Assembly: GCA_021030915.1 (NCBI GenBank)
Contig: JAGEMR010000135.1
Span: forward strand, 1-64,000
DNA: 64,000 nt
Direction: 5' to 3'
DNA from: Astrothelium macrocarpum
Taxonomy: Eukaryota; Ascomycota; Dothideomycetes; Trypetheliales; Trypetheliaceae
Each line of letters opens with the position of its first letter. The stretch's first letter is position 1. Shown in pieces: positions 21,756-34,800 of the stretch. The notes under the pieces are model-generated. The model did no database searches. It worked only from the letters and a program-made list of their open reading frames with translations, and was not told the origin of the DNA. Both the position numbers and the translations under genes were made by a program.

Positions 21756-23215
21756 TCAGTCGTCCAGTCGATTGGCATTCAATATCTCCCTCAGTCTCTT
21801 GTTGCCAGCAACAATATCCTCTAGGAAATTGGCCGCTTCAACCAAAGCTTGGCTCTTGCTGAAGCCGCCTTCTCTCAGGTTGGGGACGAGCTTGTTAAGA
21901 TCGTTGTAAGCATCCTTGATGATATTGCGTCGTTTCTGTTCTGACTGTATATGGTTGTTGCGCTTCTGCTCTTCGGTAAGATTCTCTTTCTGTTTGTTCG
22001 CTTTGCTCATGTCACCGCTCGAACTATTCCGACCCCGTCGCCTTGGCTGAGAAATGGATTTTCTTCTAGGCATTGTCTTAAGTGGAGGTGGAGACGGAAT
22101 ATCTAATTTTGTACTCCTTCTTCTCTTCTTCGGCCTTGGCTGGACTTCCTCTTCTTCATCCGATGCTGCATCCTGAGAAGATTCGTCATCACTCTCTTGA
22201 GGGTCCGGAAACGACCGTACACGCTTGTTCTGCAACAAGGGGCTTGATGTACGCGTGCTGGGTGCACTCTCCCGTCGGCCCATAGCATTCATGTCATGGA
22301 CAAGCCTCTTTTGAATATCAACATGGGTGTTGGTATTTGGCGGTGCGACAAAGCCCGCTTGTGGATGGAAGCTAGCGTCTGACCCAAATCTGAATGTGTG
22401 TGACCGAGACGCTTGACCATTAGTTTGAGCGGCTTGTCCGGCAACGAGGTCAGACGCAAGAGGACCAGCAGTAGCGGAGCCAAATGGGAGCTGGCCAGTA
22501 ACAGGCCCAGATGTCGAATGGCGCGCTTGATGATTTGGCAGACGACTAGGGGCTTGAGGAGTGGTAAAAAAGGGGTCCTCTGCGTAGGGCTGATTTGCAC
22601 CTAGAAGGGCTAGTGCGGCATCCAAGTCTTGGTTGTTTGCCATGGATTGCTGGTGAGAAATAGGAGGGATGCCAAAGCTGGGCAAGGATTGCTGAAAGGG
22701 ATCTACCGGTGCCGTTGATGTTGTCGTGGACATTTGGCCCATGGTCGAGGAGGATTGGACATTGTTTGGAGATAGGAATTGGTTCCAATCATCCAGATCT
22801 CCAAAAAGCTCATTGGGATTACCGGGGTTCGCGGTGATTGCATTGTTAGCTGCAGAGCCAAATTTGTCTGGGTCATGAAAGAAATCATCAAGTACGTTGA
22901 TTTCTGACTCTTCGAGCAGCGGGGTCCCGTTTAAAAAGGACCACGAACTTTCATTGTCGATAGAATCACCGAATGAATCTTTGAAAAGGCGTTAGTAGCG
23001 TGTCAATCATGGCGTAGGGTGTGACTTTGGAACTGACATCCAAAAGGCGCTCCATCCCCTCCATCCATGTCCAACGCCTTGCCAAACAACCTCCTCCACT
23101 GCAACGCAGCGCCAGTATGAATCAAAGGCACTACTCCGTCCTTTGATTTGAAAATGTCAAAGGACCTCTTGTTCACAAAGTCTTTCACCGAGGAGATTGT
23201 GGATGTGCAAAGCAT
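21756..23215 (-). CDS. bHLH transcription factor, two exons
   Basis: Exon 1 is 23038-23215, the intron 22979-23037, and exon 2 21756-22978, giving about 466 aa. The C-terminal ~75 residues are a clear basic helix-loop-helix domain: basic region KRNNHIQSEQKRR with the His-Glu-Arg DNA contacts altered to N-x-x-E-x-x-R order typical of E-box binders, helix 1 AYNDLNKLVPNL, loop, helix 2 KSQALVEAANFLEDI. Ahead of it are an acidic patch (SDDESSQDAASDEEEE), a basic nuclear-localisation-like run (RPKKRRRS) and a long Gln/Pro/Ser-rich region. The domain resembles the fungal Ino4/Rtg-type group; a precise orthologue cannot be given. It acts in the nucleus, probably as a dimer. Confidence 0.8.
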
Positions 23216-24270
23216 GGTCTGACGTAGGTGAGGCACGTATTTGGGATATTTGGCAGAACGTTGCGGATGCAGCAACGCGGGAAAAGAGCTAGTGGCCGCG
23301 ACGTTACAGCATAGGAAGCTTCGCCGAAGTCAGGAAACGGCACTGCGAGTAGTGGTAGGTACTGGTACTGGAGTCGCGGCGTGGGCAGCAATCGGGAGGC
23401 CTAACCGTGGGGGTTTGCGATTGACGGGTTTGGAGCTCACAATGCGAGCGGGTCGGCGAAAAAGCACACGATCGTGACAGTCGTCCAGGTCATCAGCGCA
23501 GAGCAAAAGTCAGAACACGACCCATGGAGGGGGTGTTCTGATTTTGATGTCGCCGTGTAGCGGATGGACTCTGGGGGGGCAGCAATCACATGCAGCTTTT
23601 ACCGGCGGTGACGGTGGCCGAGCTACGACTCAACCCTACGACCGCGCGACTGAGAACTTATGCTCTTCCAGTATCATCTCCGTGCTCGATGGGCGCGACT
23701 GCATGCCCTGCTCTCGGCTGTCTCCGCACCTGGTCGCCTCGCCAGCAGTAAGTAACCACACAATCACTCCGTTCCCCCGCGCTGGAAACCTTGGAAGCAG
23801 TCGTCTGGAGAGGTTTGGCGGGCCTGCGCTGAGGTGCAAGCAGTGGAAGGTTCCCTAGCCAGACTCTGAGACCACCGTCAATATTCGTCTCATTACATAC
23901 CGTACCCGCCATCGACGCCTGTCCCACCGATCCAACGGCTTTCGACGCCTAGTGTCAAGGCCGCTCTCTATGACAGTTCTGCTCTCGATGAGAATTACTT
24001 GTTTTGCTCCTCATCCAGCAAGTGCTCCGTCTCGGAGCCAATCGGCATCGCCCAATACTCCGGACGCAGGTCATTGAGCGACTTGCCTGTTTTCTGCAAT
24101 CTGCAAGACACCCAGCAATGAACCCAATTCCTGCCTCGTCTGGCGCAAACCTCTGCCACGCCAATATTTGCCCCTCAGTATAGGCTCCTCACGGAACAAC
24201 GTCAGGTCACCGCGTTCCCGCTCGGCCTATTCCCAAGAACCGCGGCACTTCCCCTTTAGGGAGGCCAGGT
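23216..24270. other. Promoter-side spacer between divergent genes
   Basis: The region between the divergent bHLH and TMEM135-like genes is GC-richer than average, with several overlapping open frames on both strands (for example 23544-23858). None has motifs or splice-consistent continuation. It may hold long 5' UTRs. Confidence 0.4.
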
Positions 24271-26175
24271 ATGGAGGCGCCTCGCAGCAGGGGGTTCAAT
24301 GCATTGGTCGTCGCTTTCAGGCCGTAAGTTCACTATGCACCTTGAAAATGCGATCGTCTCAGATCGACCTTACGTTGATCCAAAGGGATTTATGATCACT
24401 GATTGCGATTGGTGGTAGAGCCGTCTTAGCTTACTTACTAGGATATCTATCCAGCGCCGGTCCAAAGATCATCCAGATCTTGGTTCAACTGCTACTGCAC
24501 AAACGATCCCTTTCGGAGACAATCTTCAAGGTACGTTGAGACTTTTAGATGTTGAGTCATGTCTAAGGGTCATGCATGTCGGAAATAATCTATCCAATGT
24601 TTTGGATTGAAGATTTCGTGATTTCCTAGAAGTCTCACTCCCTCACGATCGAGCGTAATCGAATCACGCCGATCAACCAGATTTGTCATTGGTTTTGGGA
24701 GGAGGATGCTGACAATGCATTTGCGTAGATCAAACACGTTCTTCAACGGGCCGCTTCTTATCATCGCATTCCTGCCTTTTGCGGCGTCATCGTAGCTGGT
24801 TCTACGGTATTCCAACCTCCAATTCGACACACTTTGAAGCGATTTCCAAAGTCTCTCAAACGATCCGATTCAAAATTCGATTCTGCGCGAGTCGAGATTG
24901 CAACAAAATTTCTGGCCGCATTTATTGGAGCACTATTAAGCTTCACGCTGTTGAATAGCGGAAGTTCAGCGACTCGTACATTGACTCGGAAAAACAATAA
25001 CGATGATGCGACAACTCCATACAACAGAGACCAAAGAGAGGTTGCTTTGTCAACAGATGTGTCCAAGGTCCAGCAACATGATGGCGCTTTCACAGCAATA
25101 CCACTCGAGAACACTTATACTCAGCAAATTCCCCTAGCAGGACGATCCATGGACTTTACCTTGTTCGCATTTGCGAGAGCCATTGACTTTGTGACATTGA
25201 CTCTATGGATGCAGCACAAGGGCCGCCGTATCAAAACCGGATCTTGGACTAATGCCGAAGCCTTTGTGGGCCGGTCAATCGACCCTCTTATCTTTGTGGT
25301 ATCTTGCAGCATTATCATGTGGTCCTGGTTCTATAATCCGGATCGTCTACCCCGGGCTTATAATTCTTGGATTTCGTCAGCTGCTGAAGTTGACCATCGG
25401 CTGATTGAAGCCCTTCGCCAAGCCAGATATGGAAACTTTGTCTATGGAAAAGATACTGGCATTGCACCGTTGCTAGGAAGTATGTGTGAAGATTTTGGCT
25501 GGCCAAAGACCTGGGGAGATCCCGCAAAAACTATTCCGATTCCATGCGAAATGGTCCACATGGGCACTGGACCAAATTGTGAGAAACATGGTATTGCCCG
25601 ATTTGGCCGCGCTTGGTTTTTTGCCGTACGGATGTATCTCCCCTTGAAGCTCCTAATGCTTGCGCGCAAAAGGAGGTTAACCAAAAGACAGTTGCTTGCA
25701 AGCTTTCTAGACGCATCCAGAAGCTCGGCCTTCTTGGGCGCGTTTGTCGCTTTCTTTTACTATGGCGTGTGCTTGGCTCGCACAAGGTTAGGGCCCAGAA
25801 TTTTCGATCCAAAGACGATTTCTCCTATGCAATGGGATAGTGGGCTTTGTGTCAGCACCGGCTGTCTGCTCTGCGGCTGGAGCGTTCTCCTGGAAAAGCC
25901 ATCACGTCGACAGGAACTGGCTTGTTTCGTTGCTCCCAGAGCACTTGCAACGGTCTTTCCAAGACGTTATGACAAAACGGTAAGAAGCTTGGACTTGACG
26001 CCATGGCTAAACTAATGAATTATAGCACCAATGGAAAGAACGCCTCGTTTTTGCCTTTTCCGCAGCGACGGTGCTCACAGCGGCTCAATTGAAGCCTAAG
26101 AGAGTCCGTGGCGTCCTCGGCGGACTACTTCATCAAATTTTAACAAGTGGTAATCTCCACAGGGAGTCGCGTTGA
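24271..26175 (+). CDS. TMEM135-like multi-pass membrane protein, four exons
   Basis: Exons 24271-24323, 24419-24530, 24729-25979 and 26026-26175 join with matching phases to 521 aa. The segment RAASYHRIPAFCGVIVAGST followed by a further hydrophobic helix (LAAFIGALLSFTLLNSG), a central helix SIDPLIFVVSCSIIMWSWFY, and CEMVHMGTGPNCEKHG are characteristic of the fungal relatives of TMEM135, linked in animals to peroxisomal and mitochondrial lipid handling. The last exon carries RVRGVLGGLLHQ. The first exon is the least certain: its ATG gives only 17 residues before an acceptable GTAAGT donor, and the real start may be further upstream. The intron 24531-24728 is longer than typical here. Confidence 0.7.
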
Positions 26176-27321
26176 CTTGCCTCTGCATGAAGCACCTAAT
26201 CTTACATGGCGTCACGCAGGAACCTAGATTCGTGACTGGCCGAAGGGAAAGCCAAACCCTAATGTCCGAAAGCCGTTTTCTGTCTGTTGAGCAGCGCCCG
26301 GGGTGACCAGCGATCAAAGCGGCATAGCTAAAAGCCATTAAATATTGGCGGCTTGGACAAGGCGGCGGAAGGGGCGGGAAGGTGAGGATGCGGGGAAGCC
26401 CATGGGGGACGGGGGAGTCCAAATCCACGCTAACCAAATAGCAAAATATCCGAGGTACAGGACAATAGATAACTGAATAATGGTCGGCACCCCATGATAT
26501 TACAAACGGACGCCACAGAATCCTAGCAAGTCCATTTGCGAGGAGACATACTAAGACTTCGTTCTTACTGACATGCTACTTTGCTGCTCTCGTGTGGTGA
26601 TGTCGACGAATCCCTTGATTATGCTTTTCTGAAACTCCGGCAGCTCCTGGTTCGACCGAGGAATCTCCGTTGCCCAATAAATCGTCTCAAAATCCTGGCT
26701 ACTACTGTGAGTGACGCAACGTATTATGGCTTGGGGGTTGATTCAAAGGGAAGAGAGCACAGGAATGTGAGAGCGCATCAAGCAGTCAGTGGACCGGTGA
26801 AGACGAAACACCGTGACGTGATGGTTTCTACGCGTGCTAGGCGATAAAAAATCCGCGCTGATGTTTTCTTTTCTTTTTCTTCTTTTTTTTTTTCGAGTGA
26901 ACCAGATTACATGCAGAAACTCCATCGACGAAGCTCAGCATGATCATTCAAAGAGAAATACCCCGCTCACGTGAATGGAGCATTATACTGGTGAACGTTG
27001 AGAAGTGGCCCTATAATGTGCCCTGCAGGATGAGAATTCAGAGAGAACGAACCTCTCCGATTAGCGAAAGACGAATTCGGCGAAACCAGGGTAAGGGCTG
27101 CCAATGGAATGCATATTTGTTCCTCATCCAAGTCGACGCTCATCTTGTTTACACATTCAAAATGATATCAATTTATTTCCCTGATTCTACGAGCTCATTG
27201 AGGCCCTCCAAGGCCGGCACGGTCAAGGCCGATGTAACAATTCTGACCGGAACCCAAACAATGCTGGAAAGGCTTTCTTCTTATCCAGAACCTCATCTTC
27301 TCATCCTGTTCGCATCACCCC
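26176..27321. other. Gene-free spacer
   Basis: It contains a pyrimidine tract near 26866-26895. The frames at 26581-26847 and 26940-27485 lack recognisable features, the second partly because it runs antisense over the next gene. Confidence 0.4.
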
Positions 27322-28161
27322 CTAAAACTTCTCCTGGGCGGGCCTCAAATCCAACTCATGTGTCCACAAATCCACACTCTGCTCATGCAACCACAAATAC
27401 GCTCTCCCCACACTCTCCGACCCAATCCTCTTCCCCTCCACCACGCTCTCCGCCTCTCCCTCCGCCTCCCCCTTCTCATCCCTGATCCCGCCGTTAGCGA
27501 TCGCATGAACGACGTGCACTCCCCTCCCACTAAACTCCCTCGCCAGACTCTGTGCCAGCTGCCGCACGGCCGCGCGACCCGCGCCATACGCCGCAAACTC
27601 GGCCGAGCATCGCAGCGCGCCCAGCGTGCCCGTGAAGATCAGCGTGCCCTTTCCCTGCGGCTGCTCGGGCGACAGCGGGGCGTCGCCGTGGTCGACGAAG
27701 AAGCGCGCCAGCGCGAGCTGGGCGAAGGCGAAGGCGCCGCCGACGTACGTGGTGAGGCTCTGGGTGAAGTCGGCGTAGGTCTCGGTGAGGAAGGGCTTCT
27801 TGGAGGAGTGCTTGATGCTGTAGATGGCGAGGTTGAGGCGCAGACCTGCGAAGGATGGGTGTGATTTGATGGCGTCGAAGGCGCGCGTGAGGGAGTCTGG
27901 ATGTGTGTCTGTGGGGAAGGCTTCGATCACGGAGCCTGGGATGGATGAGCGGAGGGTGGTGGTGAGTTGTTGGAGGGGTTCTGGACGGCGGGCGAGGAGA
28001 GCGACGGCGAGGTTTCCGTGAGAGGGAGATGCGAGGATGCGCGCTATGCCGGCGCCCTGAGAGATGGTTTAGGGAGAATTGTAGGAAGGTCAAGGAGTAT
28101 GAGAGGGTAGTACTGTTTGTGGGCCTGCACCAATGAGGATTGCGAGGCCTTTGGGAGCCAT
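27322..28161 (-). CDS. Short-chain dehydrogenase/reductase family protein, two exons
   Basis: Exon 1 (28114-28161) encodes MAPKGLAILIGAGPQT, the intron is 28057-28113, and exon 2 continues GAGIARILAS, giving 260 aa. The Rossmann dinucleotide site is split by the intron and reads G-A-G-P-x-x-G-A-G. RRPEP after strand 2 suggests NADP(H). The active-site region reads FAAYGAGRAAVRQLAQSLAREF, so the usual Y-x-x-x-K is Y-x-x-x-R. Many fungal relatives in this atypical SDR group also lack the standard catalytic pair, so activity is uncertain. The exon is unusually GC-rich at 27540-27720. Confidence 0.75.
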
Positions 28162-28814
28162 TGGGATTCAGGGTAGGAATGGAAAACTTGTCTTTAGAGT
28201 GCTAGAAAGGGAAATTGACAAAGACAAAAGGAGATTTCCATTGATTAATTTCATATCCAATCATTCAATCGTGGAGAGGCTTATGAGGTAAGGTATTCTC
28301 CCGTCAAAATTACGTCATTGAAGTATTCGGTTCTTCTTAAACGAGAAATTCCATTACCTAAGAGACAAGAGCTTCAGCTTCCTCTTTCATGCATTGTTGT
28401 CTACGATGTTTGAAAAAGGTAGTGCGATGGCGACCGCAGACAAATGTCGCTTGAGGTCATGCTTGTATAATCTATATACCCTACCTAAGGTAAGCAAGCT
28501 ATGAGCAGAATTAAATATAGATTTTGCGAAAGAACTTGAGCAAAATTCAAACTTTATCGCATTGAAATTCAACTAAAAGCTTCTCATAGGTACATCCACT
28601 GCACTCGTCTAATTAGCATCCACCATACTACGGATCTCACTTTTGCTTGTTCCTCCCTGTGGGTAGCATTTCACAATATTCTGCTACCCACAGGCCCTTA
28701 TGTAGTTGAAATCAGAAAAAGAAACCGACAGGCCCTGTAAGGTTCCGAGTCAACTGCATCCACTGTGGCAGCGTTGTCGCTCAGCACCCGTACTTCCTAA
28801 GCTCTTTAACGGGC
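28162..28814. other. Spacer
   Basis: No gene recognised. A short inverted pair GCTACCCACAGG / CCTCCCTGTGGGTAGC lies at about 28652-28695 and could form a hairpin. Confidence 0.45.
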
Positions 28815-29524
28815 TCAAAATATAACCTCCCCGGAATGTTCTGCTTCGAAACCCATAGCTAATAGCCTTTCCCTCTTTCCCTTGTCTTTTGCTTTTCTCT
28901 CCTCTCGCTCTTTCTTCTGCATCGCATGCACTGTTTCGATGGAAGCTTCTTGATAAGGTTCAGGTATATAATCGTCTTTGTCTAGATCCTGTTGCATTGT
29001 TATTCCATAGTTGCAAAGCCAGATTCTGGAAACGGCGTACAATCTCTCCTAACATGAGAACATTCTCGCCTCGCACGATGAAGATTCCGCGATTGACATC
29101 GGCGTAGAGATTACCAGCAAAGATACGTTCCACTGTGTCCTGAAGAACAAGATTCGCTAAAATACATTCGCATTAGCCTTCAGTACCATTCACTTCAGCA
29201 GAAGAAGTCTTCGTCGCGTACCGAACTGATCCCAACTTCTCAAAACTCCAATCAACTTACGCCCATCTCTCAACACAATCATCAATTTCTCTATCCCAGG
29301 TCAATGCCGCAGCTCCGCGTTAGCCAATCTCATTCGCATATGCTTTTGTAGAATAGCCAAGTACTCCCACTCTGGGCAGACTCACTATCTGTCAAGTCAA
29401 GTAGCTGTGCAGCCGTCGTGAACATTTGTGGTGGCAGCTGTGGTACGGGTGGTGGGCCTCCCCCAGGTGGAGGGGCGTTTTGCCCAGGTAAACCACCCGA
29501 AGACTGTAACGAGGGATTCTCCAT
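28815..29524 (-). CDS. LSM1: LSM1, decapping-activator Sm-like protein, four exons
   Basis: Exons 29386-29524, 29222-29290, 29041-29156 and 28815-28988 give 165 aa. Sm1 is [23 protein letters not shown] and Sm2 [17 protein letters not shown], the LSM1 hallmarks. The C-terminal tail [15 protein letters not shown] and the basic coiled stretch [18 protein letters not shown] match fungal Lsm1 rather than Lsm8. LSM1 is the subunit that defines the cytoplasmic Lsm1-7 ring, which binds oligoadenylated mRNA 3' ends and promotes decapping with Pat1. The N-terminal extension is Pro/Gly-rich. All introns are 52-95 bp with good borders, and the start is the first ATG. Confidence 0.93.
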
Positions 29525-30994
29525 TCCTTTATCCTCCAAAATTGGAGCTGAAGAAGTAGAATTGATAGTCTATCGACGAAAAGTGAGATGCCAGTCCATC
29601 TTGGAACAAGCCAAGGGTGGTGCGGGGTGTGTGTTGACGCCGAAATGGGTGGGTGTGATGATGTTTGAGGTTCGAAAAAAGGTGTTGCGGCACGAACTCC
29701 GCGGGATGGTCTTTGCCACATAAAATAAACATCATTAAATTTATTCCTACTTCAGCAAATACATAGTAGGCCCATTGAATCCATGCTTAAGGTTTACAAA
29801 CAATAGGTCTACACAACATTTACAACTTTGAACAACACCTCCTGATTGTTCTGTTCATTACCAGGCAAGGCCCTTCACGCATACAGCTGATCGAAGATTA
29901 TTTTGAGACAGCATCCCTTCAAAATGCTTAAGCTTAGAGAAACATGACACTCAAACGGTAAGAGACGACGGAGCCGCCTGAAACACGTCAGGCCAAGCTC
30001 ATTACATGCTGGCTTTAATCTTGCTAGGATAGCAGTCTTGAGGCTGAATTGACTTATACTCGCCTACAGTTTCCCACTTCTGTCCATTGATTACATTATC
30101 TTCACAGACTTCTTTAGATCATAAAGGCAACTCGCCTAAATGTACGCTCGAATTAGCCAATGATATGAGACACCGAGTTCAATCTGGCTGCCTAGTTTTG
30201 TTGGACAGGGAGCAACTTCATCATGGACTGGGACTGAAGAAGATGAATTCCCAAGTTGGCCTAGATACATGCAGACCGCTTTTCGTGTCATCACCAAGAG
30301 GTGACACTAATGCTGCGGGGCGTTTGTCGACCAAGGGTGAAGTAGGCGATAGATAGGTTGCCTTAGGCGAGGTTGCCTGAGGCAGACTTCACGCCGGCGG
30401 GGATATTAACAAGCTTTTTCGCTCTCCACTCGTCAGTGTCTCTTCTACATAGTGGATCTTTTTTCAATCAGTATCAGATATAATCTCAGAAATGTTCAAG
30501 ATTTTGTTCAAAAGACGTGATGTTACGTAATCCCATGGTATCTCAGACTTGTCCCAGCGCCCAACATTCGTCTCAACTAAGATCATACCAGGTAAGTAAA
30601 GTCAGGGAAACTATATGTTAACTGATCGTAACATCATACAGGAGCAGGGTGTTCAAAGAAATGGGGGGGAAATGATAAATCCCCAACAGCTGTTAGGCAA
30701 CGCAGGGTTTTAATTGGCAGGAGCTGCACAGCCACCGCTATGTCCAGAACTGGAAAATGGGGAGAAAAACATTTTTCGTGAGCTCATCCTCTTCCTCTCC
30801 TTCCTCCATGTAAGCTTTTGTGATAGATTTTTGTTTCATTTTTCGCCTGTTGACAACGACACATGCAGCGTCATCTCCAAATATGTTGATCGTTGACAGG
30901 TAAGAAATTCGACGCTTGACCATCAGAGGTCATCACTTTAGCAAAGGAAACGGGACGACTTGACTTCATACGCATGACTAGATCTTGCTTTTCA
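29525..30994. other. Spacer
   Basis: No gene supported. Small frames (30087-30356, 30714-30923) have no motif. Confidence 0.4.
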
Positions 30995-31891
30995 TCATTC
31001 ACGCAAGGTTCGCGGTGTGACTTGATTCCCAGACCTCCGGTCACCCGGACGTCTTTGACGCTGCTGTTCTGGTCGCCTTCTTTCCTCAGCACTCGATCCC
31101 TGAGTAAGAGTGTATGGTGGAGCCTCGGAAAGAGTATGATGGTTGTTTAGTTCCTGCCACTCAGCATCATTGATGATTCTCTTCCGCCAAAGGTGTCTAA
31201 AAAGCTCAAAGTCTGGTCTCACTGGAGGGGGCAAGACGCCGGTTCGAACATGGGCATTGATAATATGATCCATGCGGCTTCTCCATGCCTCCCGACCATT
31301 TTGAAACTGATATGGTCCAAATGTAGTACAGTAGGGACACTGTACAATTTTCGGTGGTTCCTGACCACGAAAATGAGACAGGCAGTGAGTATACCATTCT
31401 CCCACATCATCAAACCAGTAAGGGCAACACAAGAAATAAAAAGAGCACGGATATTCGGCTCGAGGCCGCTCGGGCGATGGACGTCTTAGCACTCCATCTG
31501 AATCTGCTTCAAGTACGTTTGGGTTGTCCCGTAACACACTGCTGTCGTCTGTGCAAACAGAGCTGTCGGGGAGAGAAGTGCCTCCTGTAGTCAATGGAGG
31601 GAGAGAAGTGTGTCCAGTGGTCGACTCATCCAGAGAAGTTGGCCTGCCCGTGCGCGGATTTAAGCCACTCGTAGACATCACTGAGGATGAAGGAGCGCGG
31701 CTCCTTGGCCGTTGCGACGATTCCTGAACAGTGGTCCACCCGAGAGAACTTCTAACAATTCGATTCTGGGCGTCAGAGCGACTAACATACCAGTTTGTGA
31801 ACGCTCGTATTTCGCTCGCAGTGTTTCCAGATGGGCCACCACTTATATACGACGAGCCTGAAATATTTTGGCCCGCATCGCTCAATGACAT
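30995..31891 (-). CDS. Fungal hypothetical protein with zinc-finger-like Cys/His region
   Basis: About 298 aa from the first ATG, though the frame is open 11 codons further upstream to a GATCAG acceptor-like site, so an additional 5' exon is possible. The centre has YPCSFYFLCCPYWFDDVGEWYTHCLSHF, then VQCPYC and RMDHIINAH, a set of Cys and His in C2H2-like spacing. The N-terminal half is Ser/Thr/Pro-rich and the C-terminus is very Arg/Gln-rich. Proteins of this build are common in Pezizomycotina, often annotated only as hypothetical. A nucleic-acid binding role is plausible but not shown. Confidence 0.6.
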   Translation of the reverse strand: MSLSDAGQNISGSSYISGGPSGNTASEIRAFTNWYVSRSDAQNRIVRSSLGWTTVQESSQRPRSRAPSSSVMSTSGLNPRTGRPTSLDESTTGHTSLPPLTTGGTSLPDSSVCTDDSSVLRDNPNVLEADSDGVLRRPSPERPRAEYPCSFYFLCCPYWFDDVGEWYTHCLSHFRGQEPPKIVQCPYCTTFGPYQFQNGREAWRSRMDHIINAHVRTGVLPPPVRPDFELFRHLWRKRIINDAEWQELNNHHTLSEAPPYTLTQGSSAEERRRPEQQRQRRPGDRRSGNQVTPRTLRE

Positions 31892-34800
31892 GGCGGCGGA
31901 GCTAACCGTGTCGGTGGTTGACACTGATCAAATGTCTCAGCCTTGCACTAGTCTACCGGTGAGTGGTTGAAAGGATTTTGCTTACTGTTGGTGAGGCTGG
32001 AACTCGATTGCTCTGGTGGCTCGTCTTGCCTAGAGGGGCTGTTGCGGCTCAGTACCCTACCCTGGTGTCCCTGGTACCGACCACCGCGACTTCTTGTGGG
32101 GTCCACGATGAAAGATATTTGAGTTGAAAATGGAAAAGAGGTTGAAATGAATCTGGTAAGAGGACAAAAGTGGTGATTGGGAATTTTATAGATGCCACAG
32201 GTAGGGTGTTTTCTTCTCACTCAAACTTCTCAACCCAGTCCGTCATCGCACTTCGTCATCAGTCTTATTAGGAAAAATTTGCGGCTCTGCGGAGAATGGA
32301 TAAAGAGCAGGATTTGAGGTGTCAGGTTATTACAGGCCCAACTCATCGGATCTCCCGTTAGCTTCACGCGCGTAGTGATGGTTACCAAGGTGTGGGAGAA
32401 CCGTTATGCTGCAAGGACTGATCGGACCAGGGCTTCGTCGCCGGATCACCATTGATCATTAAGAAAGCCACCACAGCGAAGATCGCTGAGATGGCTTTGC
32501 TGGAGCACCCACATGCCCTCTTTAAAAGAAAATCGGCACGGTATGAGCACGCGCGAGCTTCTGTTCCGGTGAATCGTGAATTGCGGCACAACTTCGACCC
32601 CGACAATTGAGAATACTCGTCCACAGATCGTGGTTTATCGACAATCTACACGGCCTCGAGCATACCGCATAAGCACCGACTACACTCTGCCAACAAAGAC
32701 TTTACGAGCTTTACATCCTTCCAAACTCAAATACCGTCTACGATCCCGGACCTCAATGATAGAACCCTGATCTCCACAAATCAACGACAGCCCTATAGCA
32801 TCTTGGGCGTCCTGAAATCTATGCATAAGCGATACCCTCCCCTGTCGCGTATTCGGTGAGCCTCCCATTCTTACCGTACGGGGTCGTTGCGGACCGGAAG
32901 CGACCCGGAAGGCGCACTCCTATATGCAAGCATTGCGGTATGACTGGACCTTGAGCGTTTCGCCATCTCATGCACCCCACTTGGTCGTCGATCTGCCCCT
33001 CATTCGAATTTGGCCCCATCGGATTTGCTTGATGACGAATGGATCACCACGCACGACTCGACCATGCGGACAGGTTCTGGACCTCTCGTCTCGAAGACGA
33101 AATTGAGTATATGATGGAGATAAGCTTGATGAATAAGAACAGAAGAAAGGACGTCATCAAAACTCAATTTGCATGGGCCTAACAGCACGGCCCGCCAGAA
33201 TGGGACGAGCCGACGGCATCGGCGCCACAATGTTCAGGTCTGAGTGGCTTGTTTAGCTTACTCTCCATGACTAAGACGTGTGGCAAACTCTATCGCACAG
33301 GGGAGTTTGGCCCCCACTCCAAAGTTCCAGGCCGACTTGCTCATCACTTTTCAATAAACTCACCTCGATCAATCACACGCTCTTATTTTTTTCGTTGCAT
33401 CCAGCCTAAGCCAATGCTTGCAATTAGAGCGACCTATACATGCGGTATAATTCCGAGGAGCAGGAGGGATCCATATCATCACGGTACATTGATGTTATCA
33501 CCTCACGAATTCTACATTACAAAATGTGATATAGGAACTTTCAAAAAATGAACGTCTAACCCGATGTTTTTATAAGATACTGGCGAACTCAAATATCCAA
33601 TCTCGCTGTTACATCTATATGCGAGAACGTAAAGACTCGAAACGACCTACCAAAGCGGTGTTCGGCAGCCAATGAACCTATGAGCAAGAGAAGAAAACGC
33701 CAACCCTCGGAGGCACTCAGCTGCTAGATGAGAACCGCCCCGCATTGCCGTTCAAACTTTTCCTGTTCTCCTCACATGTCTTACCGTCCTGATTCATGGT
33801 CTTTAAATAATATCTATGCCTCTCCAATCAAGTTCACCCCGAGACATCCCCACTCCGACATGTCGTTCCTACCACTACCACAGCGGTCATTCCAACCTAC
33901 CTGTTTTGATTGCATACATAACCCCTCACCGGCCGCATAACATTGCATTGCGTACTGCGTCCTGCAAATCCTATACGGTCTGCTCTATATACGCCGACCA
34001 TCTGAGCACGACACTGTCAGCTGCCCTCACCCGCATCTAAAGGTGCTAACCGGTAGGTAAGAACTGCACTATCGGGGAGACTGGCGTTGTGAAGGCATGT
34101 CATGTCTATGACGACAACCCAGCTTTCGATCTGTGCATAGGGGTGAGATTTGGAGCTGTTTGAAAAGATGGCGTTGCAGATGACTGTGGTCATCACTGTT
34201 TTGTGATCGGCGGATATATCGCATAGTCAAGGTAGAGGCTGGCTTTCTCCTTCCTGGTAGAGCACGTCACAAGAAACGTATGCTTCTTTTAAGCTCTGTA
34301 GTCTCAAAAATTTTGACGAATCATACATCTGCCAAAGAATCTTGTTGCTATTGGTGCAGTGGACGCACGAGTATCTAGCCCCTTTCTCGCAAGCATTAAC
34401 CAGCTCAGTTCTAGGAACCTTGGTGACAAAGTCAGTGGAGTTCGTATTAGTGGATGAAATACTATTCGTCGAACCGAACCGGAAGAGACCTTGACTACTC
34501 AGGCCAGCAAATATTGATCGAGTATTGGGTCAATCGTCAAATGATGTGTCGAGAAATGAATCGAACAACCAATACAGTAGCTTTTTAGGTAGTTGATCGA
34601 GCAGCTTATTGGAAAATAAACGTAGTAGACCACTATATGACCAATTAATATTGTTCTCCATTGAGTCTCCGATCCGCGTCTTCATCAGCTATTCAAGCCA
34701 CTGCCCAGTTACTTGCTTGGCGTATCATTTAATCCAACGATCCTGCTCCAGCGGTTTACTGAAGCCGGCAATTGCTCATCAATTTTGACTCACACTTTAC

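Noticed and set aside
27358..28093. Long GC-rich Arg-rich frames overlapping the SDR gene on both strands
   Set aside because: They are shadows of the GC-rich SDR exon, with compositions dominated by R, A and G.
32680..33230. Three overlapping minus-strand frames that might be a decayed gene
   Set aside because: They lie in different frames over the same bases, have no splice signals that join them, and match no family I can name.
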